64,000 bases of DNA from Hymenobacter sp. BRD67 (GTDB lineage Bacteria > Bacteroidota > Bacteroidia > Cytophagales > Hymenobacteraceae). Position 1 is the first letter of the stretch; every line of letters starts with the position of its first letter. The position numbers and the translations under genes are program-made. The stretch is taken from the NCBI RefSeq assembly GCF_013256425.1, contig NZ_CP053904.1:2852001-2916000 (forward strand), in the 5' to 3' direction. The notes below the pieces were generated by a model, which did no database searches, was not told the origin of the DNA, and saw only the letters and a list, made by a program, of their open reading frames with translations. This document shows, piece by piece, positions 44,268 to 52,800 of the stretch.

Positions 44268-46134
44268 ATTTTTTGCGCTTCCAGCGGTAGTACTTCCGGT
44301 ACCATTTGGCCGTTTTTTTAAAAAGACTGGCCGGCGTTTCGTGCGGGAACATATTGATGCGAAAAATCTGCATCCGGTCGTCTTCCAGGTGCAGGCCACC
44401 CGAGTCGGTAGCCACAGCGTAGGTAAAGCCGGCCTGCTGCACCAGGGCCTTGGTTTCGGGGCTCAGGTCGCCATACGGATAGGCAAACGACAGGACCTCG
44501 ACGCCCAGGCGGCGCTCCAGCTCGGCCTTGCTTTGGGCGATTTCGTGGGCCGCCGCCGCCGGTGCCAGCGTAGTAAGGCGCGGGTGCGACTGCGTATGCG
44601 CTCCGATTTCCCAGCCTGCTGCCACAAAGGCCCGCTTCTGCGCTTCGCTCATGATATCGGCGCGGGGTTCGGTAGGGTCGGCGGCGAGGTCCCACTGGTT
44701 GTGGCGCACCTCAAAGTCGCCCAACAGATATAGTACGCCACGATAGCCCGCCTGCTGCATCAGCGGCAGCAGGTTGGTGTAGTTGTCGGTGTAGCCGTCG
44801 TCGAAGGTCAGGATAATGGGCCGGGCCGGAAACTCGGCCAGCTTGCGCCGCCCACTGGCAAAATCCTGGTAGTCGCGAAAAGTAATAGGGCTGATTTTGT
44901 GGCGTTTGAAATAAGCCAGATGTCCGGCAAAATTCTCCTTCGTAACAAAAATCTGGTGCTTGGTGGCAATAGGTGCTTCCGGGATTTTATGATACATAAG
45001 CACCGGAATAAAATCGGGCGCAGCCAGGCGCATGCGGGCCGACTCATACACCGCCAGTACCTGCCCGGCCACCCGCGCCAGACTGTACTCGCTGCGCACC
45101 CGCTGCTGCAGGGCCGGCGCTATCCGGTGCGGCTGGCGCAGGAAAGCGCGCGCATCGAGCGCTACCTGCGCGGCATTTACCAGAAAGTGTGGCTGCTGGC
45201 GGGCTGAGACGTCGCCGAAGTTGGAAGCAGCCGCCTCGGCATAGGTAGCGGGCGTCACCAGGCCCACGTAGGCTGCCTCGCCCAGCGCCAGCACGGCCCG
45301 GCCCGCGCCCAGGGCCTCCATTGCCACCCGCCCGGCCCCGATGACGAGGTCGGTTTTCAGCAGCCAGCCGGCCACGTCATCGGTAAAGCCCACGACTTCG
45401 ACCCGCTCGCCAAACTGGCTTTGCAACTGCTTAAGGGCCACCTTACCCGGCGCCGAAAGCTGCGCCAGCTCGCCGCCAATAAGAGCCACCCGCAGATGAG
45501 GAAACTCCTGCATCAGACCAGGAACAGCCTGCTGAAGCAGCACCGCCACCTGCTCGCCCTTGGGGCCATTGAAGCGGCCAATAAATGCCAGGCGGAGGGA
45601 CGTAGAAGGCGAATCCGGCGAGCCCGTCACGAATTCGCCGGGTTCAGTTTTTAGTTCTTCGCCAAAGGCTATGCCGTTGGGCACAACCACGATTTTAGCG
45701 GCGGCCATCTTCACTTCTTCCCGTAGATGCTCGGCCAGATTTTCACAAATGGCAATAGCCTTTTCGCCATATATATCAAAAGCCGAAGTAGAGACATGCA
45801 GGTGCTGCCGGCCGTGCACGGTGCTCACCAGCGGCACTTTCAGGCCTCGTAAAGCGAAGTAGCTTACCCAGCTGGCGGCCCGCGAGTGGGCATGCACTAC
45901 GTCAATTTGATGCTGGCGCACGAGCTGGCGCAACACCCGGATATTGCGCAGGCGCTGCACGTAGCTGCGCTCACTTACCGGCAGTTGCACCTGCCCGGCC
46001 ACGGTGGGCAGCGTGGCCGCATCGGAGGCCAGCCATACCTGGTGGCCTTCGCGATGGTGCGCCTCGGCCAGGGCCACGGCGTAGGCTACGGAGCCAGCAA
46101 AGAAATTAGCAGACAGTACGTGCAGAATGCGCAT
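44266..46134 (-). CDS. Fusion of a GT4 glycosyltransferase and a NodB polysaccharide deacetylase
   Basis: 622 residues from ATG 46134 (MRILHVLSANFFAGS); the longer frame upstream covers an inverted repeat. Residues 1-365 are a GT4: VVHAHSRAASWVSYFAL, VVPNGIAFG, LAFIGRFNGPKGEQVAVL, and a VAMEALGAGRAVLALGEAAYVG donor block. Residues ~400-620 are a NodB domain: IPVLMYHKI, PIILTFDDGYTDNYTN (metal Asp near 444), IGAHTQSHPRL (metal His near 513), and LSFAYPYGD. It could add a sugar and deacetylate glycans, but the two domains normally act on opposite sides of the membrane and no membrane segment or signal peptide is visible. Confidence 0.9.
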   Translation of the reverse strand: MRILHVLSANFFAGSVAYAVALAEAHHREGHQVWLASDAATLPTVAGQVQLPVSERSYVQRLRNIRVLRQLVRQHQIDVVHAHSRAASWVSYFALRGLKVPLVSTVHGRQHLHVSTSAFDIYGEKAIAICENLAEHLREEVKMAAAKIVVVPNGIAFGEELKTEPGEFVTGSPDSPSTSLRLAFIGRFNGPKGEQVAVLLQQAVPGLMQEFPHLRVALIGGELAQLSAPGKVALKQLQSQFGERVEVVGFTDDVAGWLLKTDLVIGAGRVAMEALGAGRAVLALGEAAYVGLVTPATYAEAAASNFGDVSARQQPHFLVNAAQVALDARAFLRQPHRIAPALQQRVRSEYSLARVAGQVLAVYESARMRLAAPDFIPVLMYHKIPEAPIATKHQIFVTKENFAGHLAYFKRHKISPITFRDYQDFASGRRKLAEFPARPIILTFDDGYTDNYTNLLPLMQQAGYRGVLYLLGDFEVRHNQWDLAADPTEPRADIMSEAQKRAFVAAGWEIGAHTQSHPRLTTLAPAAAAHEIAQSKAELERRLGVEVLSFAYPYGDLSPETKALVQQAGFTYAVATDSGGLHLEDDRMQIFRINMFPHETPASLFKKTAKWYRKYYRWKRKK

Positions 46135-46138
46135 GGCG

Positions 46139-46146
46139 CAAAGGTC
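46139..46146 (-). promoter_or_regulatory. -7-like box of the GT4-NodB gene
   Basis: GACCTTTG on the minus strand, exactly 4 bases before the ATG at 46134. No clear -33 element. Confidence 0.45.
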
Positions 46147-46180
46147 GGGCAGCAGCGCAGACTTTGCGGCCAGGCCCGTT

Positions 46181-46236
46181 TTCGTTGTTTGCCATTCGTT
46201 ATTGATTACACCAAACAGGGAATGGCAAACAACGAA
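46181..46236. repeat. Perfect 17-bp inverted repeat upstream of the GT4-NodB gene
   Basis: Arms 46181-46197 and 46220-46236 pair fully around a 22-base loop, between the stop of thrC and the -7-like box of the fusion gene (both minus strand). It could end the thrC transcript or bind a regulator; no clear T-tract. Confidence 0.7.
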
Positions 46237-46243
46237 CAACAAA

Positions 46244-47449
46244 TTACGCCCAGGCGCGGCCGGCCACGTTGCTCATGTATTTTTGGCCACTGCCGGTGTT
46301 CAGGAGCAGGATGCGCTCATCGGCGCGCAGCCAGCCCTCGGCCAGCAGGCGGCGGGTAGCCATCCAGACGGCCGCACCCTCGGGAGCCACAAACAGGCCC
46401 TCGTGCTGGCCCAGCTCGCGCATCCCTTCCAGCATGCCTTCCTCGCTAATAGCGACCACCGTACCATTCGACTCGCGCAACACTTGCAGCATCAGCGCCT
46501 CGCCCAGCGGGCGCGGCACGGCCAGGCCATTGGCCAGCGTGGGGCGGCCGTTGTAGTTGTGGCAGTTGGGCTGGTGGCCGAGGTAGGTTTCGAGCAGCGG
46601 GCAGCAGTTTTCGGCCTGCACGGCTACCATGCGGGGCAGCGCCACATCGGGCGCCAGCCAGCCGAGCGCTTTCATTTCCTGAAACGCTTTCCAGATGCCG
46701 ATAAGCCCGGTGCCACCGCCGGCGGGGTACAGCAGCACATCGGGCAGCTGCCAGTTGAGCTGCTCGGCAATTTCGTAGCCCATCGTTTTCTTGCCTTCGA
46801 GGCGGTAGGGCTCCTTAAGGGTAGAGATATCGAGCAGCTCGCCGCCGGCATTGAGCTGACGTACGCGGGCCGCGCAATCATTTATAAGACCATCCACCAG
46901 CTCTACCTGGGCACCATACCAATAGCACTCTTCCTTGAAGGCCTCGGGCGTGTGGCGCGGCATCACGACGGTAGCCGAGAGGCCGCCGCGGGCGCAATAG
47001 GCCGCCATAGCCACGCCCGCATTACCGGCGGTGGGAATAATACAGCCCTTGATACCCAATTCTTTCGCTTTGGACACGGCCATGCTCAGGCCCCGCGCCT
47101 TAAACGAGCCGGTGGGATTCTGCCCCTCGTCTTTTAAAACGAGCGAACTCAGGCTGTAGCGGGCAGCCAGGCGCGGCAGGTTTAGTAAGGGCGTCAGGCC
47201 TTCGCCCAGCGTCACTTTGTTGGCTTCATCGAGCAGGGGCAACAAGGCCCCATATCGCCACATCGAGCTGTCAGCCAGGTTGATACCTTCGGCCCGACTG
47301 AGCGGCTCGTGCAGGTCGTAGTCGGCCACCAGCGGCTGCTGGCAGCAGGCCGACACACCCTGCAGCTCGAATGGCGAATAGGTGGTGCCGCAATTGGCAC
47401 AGTGCAGAGAGTGCACCCGCGAAAGGGGCAGCGTGGCTACTTGGTTCAT
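46244..47449 (-). CDS. thrC: Threonine synthase
   Basis: 401 residues. An N-terminal zinc-ribbon-like part (HCANCGTTYSP, ACCQQPL) is followed by the fold-type II PLP domain: LKDEGQNPTGSFKARGLSMAVSKA with the PLP lysine, PTAGNAGVAMAAYCARGG, YPAGGGTGLIGIWKAFQEM as the phosphate-binding loop and a C-terminal NTGSGQKY. It converts phosphohomoserine to threonine. The CxxC ribbon marks the class common in archaea and Bacteroidota. A LysR gene lies 65 bases upstream on the same strand. The -7-like box is 4 bases before the ATG. Confidence 0.88.
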   Translation of the reverse strand: MNQVATLPLSRVHSLHCANCGTTYSPFELQGVSACCQQPLVADYDLHEPLSRAEGINLADSSMWRYGALLPLLDEANKVTLGEGLTPLLNLPRLAARYSLSSLVLKDEGQNPTGSFKARGLSMAVSKAKELGIKGCIIPTAGNAGVAMAAYCARGGLSATVVMPRHTPEAFKEECYWYGAQVELVDGLINDCAARVRQLNAGGELLDISTLKEPYRLEGKKTMGYEIAEQLNWQLPDVLLYPAGGGTGLIGIWKAFQEMKALGWLAPDVALPRMVAVQAENCCPLLETYLGHQPNCHNYNGRPTLANGLAVPRPLGEALMLQVLRESNGTVVAISEEGMLEGMRELGQHEGLFVAPEGAAVWMATRRLLAEGWLRADERILLLNTGSGQKYMSNVAGRAWA

Positions 47450-47453
47450 AGGA

Positions 47454-47461
47454 CAAAGTTG
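47454..47461 (-). promoter_or_regulatory. -7-like box of thrC
   Basis: CAACTTTG on the minus strand, exactly 4 bases before the ATG at 47449; one mismatch to TAnnTTTG. Confidence 0.4.
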
Positions 47462-47514
47462 TAGCTGCTCTATACGGGATACTATGCCGTAGCGAAATGG
47501 AGTTTTGGCATAGC

Positions 47515-48423
47515 CTATTCCTTTACGGAATAGTAACGCTGCGTGAAGCGCAGGAAGTCGCGGTAGGGCCCGCTGTTTTCGGTGCCCTTACGCTGGATAA
47601 AGTTGAATTTTCGCTCCAAGAAAAGGCCCTTAATTTTCACCTCCACCAGCTCGCCGCTGGCCAGCTCTTTGAGTACTGCCTGCCGGGGCAAAAAAGCCAG
47701 ACAGGTTGCTTCTACCCGCACAAAATTCTTTAGCGCCTCGGTGCCGCCCAGGCGCACGCGCACCGGCAGCGCGGCCAGCTTCAGCTGTTGCTGCTCCAGG
47801 GCTTCTTCAAGTACGGCCAACGTGCCGGAACCCACCTCGCGCAGCGCCAGCGGAATACTAAGCAAGTCGCTAACGACCAGCTCGCGGCCAGCCAAGGGGT
47901 TGCTGGCGGCGCACACAGCCACTACCTCGTCGGTGAGCAGCGGCGTGTAAGTAACGTTGCTGACTTTATGAATGCCTTCGATGATACCCAGCTCAATCTC
48001 GTGCTCCAATAGCGCTTTCAATATATTATCGCTGTTGCGATTTTTGAGGCTGAGCTGGTGGTGCGGATGCTGGCGCAGGTAGGCGGCCACCACTACCGGC
48101 AGCACGTAGAGCGAGATAGTAGTACTGGCCCCGATAAGCAGGTGCACGGCCGGTGCAAAGGCAGGGCTCAGCTCGCCCATCTCCTGCTGCAGCTCTTGCT
48201 GCAACTGCTTGGCTTGCAACAGTTTTTGGTAAAGCTTCTGGCCAGCTGGCGTTAGCTGCACGCTGCCGCCCAGCCGCTCAAAAAGGCCGGCCTTATAATA
48301 CTCTTCCAGCGCTTTTACCTGCTTGCTCACCGCCGACTGGCTGATAAACAGTGCCTGCCCGGCTTTAGTAAAGCTCAGGCGCTGGGCTACTTCGAGAAAT
48401 ACTTCGTGGGCGTGGGAAAGCAT
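47515..48423 (-). CDS. LysR-family transcriptional regulator
   Basis: 302 residues. N-terminal winged helix-turn-helix (EVAQRLSFTKAGQALFISQSAVSKQVKALEEYYKAGLFERLGGSVQLTPAG) and a periplasmic-binding-like C-terminal sensor domain from residue ~90 (LLIGASTTISLYVLPVVVAAYLRQHPHHQLSLKNRNSDNILKAL), ending in a short tail. CysB/CysK-type regulators of sulfur or amino-acid metabolism have this form. It lies just upstream of thrC on the same strand rather than divergent, so a target elsewhere is also possible. Effector unknown. Confidence 0.93.
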   Translation of the reverse strand: MLSHAHEVFLEVAQRLSFTKAGQALFISQSAVSKQVKALEEYYKAGLFERLGGSVQLTPAGQKLYQKLLQAKQLQQELQQEMGELSPAFAPAVHLLIGASTTISLYVLPVVVAAYLRQHPHHQLSLKNRNSDNILKALLEHEIELGIIEGIHKVSNVTYTPLLTDEVVAVCAASNPLAGRELVVSDLLSIPLALREVGSGTLAVLEEALEQQQLKLAALPVRVRLGGTEALKNFVRVEATCLAFLPRQAVLKELASGELVEVKIKGLFLERKFNFIQRKGTENSGPYRDFLRFTQRYYSVKE

Positions 48424-48695
48424 GAGGAGAATGCCGTAAGCTAAAGCCAGCTACCCAGCCTCATGCGGCGGGGTGACCCATGCGGGCGGGCCAGTAACCT
48501 TCACAGTTACCGGATGAGTCGCAACAAGTTTTTTCCTAGCTGTAAAAAGGTTCAAGCTGCTACTTAAGAGTGTTCTGCAACAATTTATTAAAAGATTTGT
48601 CCAATTTAAGAGAATCAATTGCTTCACCGGGTCTTTAACTTTAGTTGATGAAGGAGGAGTTGTTTAGGTGAGCCCATAGTTATACTCCGTACAAG

Positions 48696-49598
48696 TTGAT
48701 GGTTACGTTTTTAAGGCAGGCATTTAACCACTCCGGATTTGGGCCGGTTAAACACGGCATTCGCTATATTCAGACGTTAGGAAACTATCCCGAATTTCAG
48801 CGTATCAGGCAGTTCATGGTTGCGCCTGCTCTGAACCAACTGCGGGAGCGGCAGCCACGCTTTTTGTACAAATACCTGTCGAGGTATATAGCATCGAGCT
48901 TTTCACGCACTACCCGCCTGGCGGTCCTTCTCAATCATTACGACTTTCTGACAGACTTCGTAGGGCCCGGTTTTTTCAACCTGGTGGCCAGCCAGACGGT
49001 CATTTGGCAAGAGCAGCGGGGCGCCGACGTTTTTACCATCTCCTTATCTTACCCATCAGTTGTGGGGTTTGAGGGGGAGTTGTCGCTCAATCTTATCAGC
49101 AACGGGGTTTTATTGCAGGTTGTGTCCTTTGTCATTGTACCGGGCCGACTGGTAGGCGCTACCAGCCGCCAGGCAATACTTATCAGCCAGGTTCAGGGCA
49201 CTGCTCATCAGGGTCGCTACCGGCACGCCACCAGGGCACTGCTCGACATCACCCCCGCTACTTTGCTTGTGCAAGCCGCTTACGGCTTGGCTGCCGCGCT
49301 GCACATCGACCAGGCCGTGGGCATCAGCACCGAAGAACAGCTGAGCTTCGGTACGGGCAGCCACTTCAATTACAACGCTTTCTGGGAACAGCAGGAAGGA
49401 ATCCGCACGGCGGCCAACCTGTTTCTATTGCCAATAATCCCGTTCCAAAAGCCCCTTGACAGCATCAAGTCCAAGCACCGGGCCCGCACCTTGCGCAAGC
49501 GGCACTATAAGCAGGCGCTGCGCCAGGCCGTTGAGCAAAACTGCCTGACTATTTTTCAGCAGATACGCGCTGAGCAGGATGTTAGCAATACCCGTTAG
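48696..49598 (+). CDS. VirK/YbjX (DUF535) family protein
   Basis: 300 residues. LLNHYDFLTDFVGPGFF, the EGELSLNLISNGVLLQVVSFVIVPG block, TRALLDITPATLLVQAAYGLAAALHI and ISTEEQLSFGTGSHFNYNAFWEQQEG match the conserved run of DUF535 proteins, in which the ...YDAFWEELGG-type motif is typical. Enterobacterial VirK/YbjX affect outer-membrane and antimicrobial-peptide traits; the molecular activity is unknown. Base composition of the first half and the 272-base upstream gap is more AT-rich than elsewhere. A strong AAGGAGG lies 45 bases upstream but does not fit this start. Confidence 0.75.
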   Translation: MMVTFLRQAFNHSGFGPVKHGIRYIQTLGNYPEFQRIRQFMVAPALNQLRERQPRFLYKYLSRYIASSFSRTTRLAVLLNHYDFLTDFVGPGFFNLVASQTVIWQEQRGADVFTISLSYPSVVGFEGELSLNLISNGVLLQVVSFVIVPGRLVGATSRQAILISQVQGTAHQGRYRHATRALLDITPATLLVQAAYGLAAALHIDQAVGISTEEQLSFGTGSHFNYNAFWEQQEGIRTAANLFLLPIIPFQKPLDSIKSKHRARTLRKRHYKQALRQAVEQNCLTIFQQIRAEQDVSNTR

Positions 49599-49875
49599 GA
49601 CCGACGCCGGCTTCTATCAGGCTCCTGTCAGCTTACCCGCCCCTAGCGGCTGCAAAGCCAGGTAGTAGTATAGTTATAGTAATCAGGATACTTGTCACGA
49701 CTGGCGCAGCGAAGAGCCGGGCATGTGCTGTAGCAGCAGGTATAGCCAGCGGCTGAACCTCGACGGAGGTACCCATCAGCCCAAGAGCTGTGCGGCAGTA
49801 AAGCAGCTTGCGGCTAGCCCGTTGGAAGAGCCTATGGTTGCCCTATCTTCCGGCCGGCTTTTCTTCTTCTTCGCT

Positions 49876-52800
49876 ATGCTGGCCCGTGCTCGCCTCCTGT
49901 TGCTTCTCGCGCTGCTAACTGCTTTTTCGTGCACTAAAAAGACCGACCAGCTCACGGCTGATGGGGCAACGGCCCAGGCGGCCGGCGAGGAAATAGACCC
50001 GACCCAGAACCTGGTTTTCGGCTTCGATGAGCCGGTGGTGCCGGCCGGCCAGAGCGGCCGCTGGGATACCACACGCTACGTGCAGTTTGAACCGGCCATC
50101 AGGGGCAAGTTTAAGTGGACCAACGACGGGCGTGAGCTGGTATTTTCGCCGCTGGAGCCGTTTCGGCCCAGCACCACCTTTTCGGCCCGGCTACGGCCGT
50201 CCGCGCTGCCCTCGGGCAAGCAAAAGCTAACGCTGCCCCGCTCGAAGTTCCATACCCCTTTTCTTGCGCTGAGTGGGGCGCAGGTATTTTATGGGCGCAG
50301 CAGCCGGGCGGCGAACACGGCCGAGCTGCGGGCCAACGTGCTGTTTAACTACGCCGTGCGGCCCGCCGACCTGCGAGCCCACCTGCATCTGAGCCAGGGC
50401 GGCCGGCCGGTGGCCTTCACCCTCACCACCGCCGAGCCCGACCGCACGCTGAGCCTTACCCTCAACCAGGAAGTGACGGCCAGCCAGCCGCTGCACTTCG
50501 AGGTAGCGAGCGGCCTGCAAGCTGTGGCCGGCAGCCAGCCCACGGCCGGCCCGCTGCAGGCCGATGCGGACATACCTGACCAGCAACTTCTGCAAGTGCG
50601 CGAGCTGACCGGCCAGGTGCTCAACGGCCAGGCCGTGGTGACGCTACTCACCAACCAGCCCGTATCGGTGGCCGACATTCAGCCGCTGTTGAAGGTGGAG
50701 CCGGCCGTGCCCTATGAGATTGAGGCACTGGAAAGCGGCCTGCTGCTGCGCGGCGGCTTTGAGGTGGGCAAGGACTACCAAATAAGTATTACACCGGGCC
50801 TGCGCGGCGCGCTGGGCGGGCAGCTGACGGAGGCGTTTCATCAGGGGGTGAGCTTCGGCACCAGCGAGCCAAGTATCAGCTTTGCCAGCTCGGAGAAGGC
50901 TATGTACCTCAACGCCAATGGCAGCCGCAACCTGGGCTTGCGCCTCAATCAGGTAGAGAAAGTGCAGGTGACGGTGGCCAAGATTTATGCCAGCAATATT
51001 CAGGAAACCCTACGTTCTGACAAGCAATACGGCTACGACACCAACGCGGAGGCCGACAGTGAAGGCGAAGGCGGCGAGTATGGCGAGCACAGCTACCAGT
51101 ATTACGAGCTCGAAAACCGGGGAGACGTACTTTTTACCCGCACCTACGCCACGGCCGGGCTGGCCAGAGAAAACGGCCTGCACCTGCTCAAGCTGAATTT
51201 GAAAGACCTAGAATTCAGCGCCCCGCTCAAAGGGCTGTACGTGGTGCGCGTGCAGGACACCGAACACCTGTGGCTGCGCGAAGAAAAGCTGATAGCCTTC
51301 ACCGACCTAGGCGTCATTGCCAGGCAAAACGCCGATGGCAACGCGGTGGTTTTTCTTAACTCGCTGCGCGCGGCGCGGCCGGTAAGCGGGGCTACGGTGC
51401 GCTTCATCAGTACCAGCAACCAGCTGATGGGCACGGCCATTACCAACGGCCAGGGCGTGGCCCGCTACGATAGCGTGGCCGGCTCGCGCCTGAAGCTGGG
51501 CATGGTTACGGCCACGCAGGGCAGCGACTTTACTTTTCTGAGCTTGCCGAAGAGCCGGGTTGAAACTTCGCGCTTCGAGGTGGGCGGGCTCACCAGCAAC
51601 GCGGCGCATTACCAGGCCTTTTTGTACGGCGACCGCGACCTGTACCGGCCCGGCGATACCATCCATACCAACGTGGTAGTGCGCACCGAGGCGTGGGCAA
51701 CCCCGCCCGCCGGCCTGCCCGTGAAGGTGCGCCTGCTATTGCCCACCGGTAAGGAATACGCCAGCCTCGGCGAAAAGCTGAGCGCCACCGGCGCCGTGGA
51801 GTCGCGCTTTATTTTGCCCGCCACGGTGATGACGGGCACGTATTCGCTCGAAGTGCTGACCGGCAACGACGTGCTGCTGACTTCCCGGCCGGTGAGCGTG
51901 GAGGAGTTTATCCCCGACCGGCTGAAGGTGACCGTGGCGGCCGAGCCCACCGTGCTGCGCGCCGGCCAGACCGTGACGGCCGCTATCCAGGCCCAGAACT
52001 TATTTGGTCCGCCCGCGGCCGGGCGCAAGTTTGAAGTCGAGTTCTCCCTGAAGGAAAAAGCCTTTTCGGCGCCCAAATACCCGAATTACTCCTTTCAGCT
52101 GCGCACGGGTACGGGCCGCAGCGCCGCCACGGTGGCGGGCATTGCCGAGCGCTTTCAGAAGGAAGTGCGCGAGGGCGAAACCGACGCCGCCGGGCACGGC
52201 ACCGCCGCCTACCAGCTACCCGATGTGCGCGACCTGGGCACACTGGAGGGAGTGGCCTTCGCTACTATATTCGATGAAACCGGGCGGCCGGTAAACCGGC
52301 TCGCCACCTTTGAGGTACAGACCCAGGCCGTGATGTTCGGCATTCAGCAGCCGGCCGAGCTGGTAGGCACGCGGCAGGAATTACCCATCAAGCTTATCGC
52401 CCTCACGCCGGCCGGGCGGCCCACGCAGGCCCCGGCGCAGGTACAGATTGTGCGCCTGCTCTGGGAAACCGTGCTGGAGCGCCAGGGCGGGCGCTACGTG
52501 TACAATTCGCAGAAGCGTGAGCAGGTGCTGCAAAACCAGGCGATAGCGGTAGACGCCAACAGCACTATTTTCTTTACGCCCACCTACTCGGGCGAGTACG
52601 AGGTGCGCCTGTTTCGGCCGGGCGCGGCGAGCTACGTGGCCAGCCACTTTTACGCCTACGGCAGCGGCGACACGGCCGGCAACTCCTTCGAGGTCAATAC
52701 CGAAGGCGAGGTGACCATTGAGCCCAACAAGCCGAAGTACGCGCCCGGCGAAACGGCGCAGCTACTGCTCAAAACGCCCTTCGCCGGCCGGGTGCTCGTG

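Noticed and set aside
48648..48671. Seven-codon upstream ORF with AAGGAGG before the VirK-like gene
   Set aside because: An ATG-AAG-GAG-GAG-TTG-TTT-AGG-TGA run exists, but the AAGGAGG is inside it, and nothing shows that it is translated.
49723..49875. Longer N-terminus of the alpha-2-macroglobulin from 49723
   Set aside because: The lipoprotein signal begins at 49876, and the extra 51 residues would bury it.
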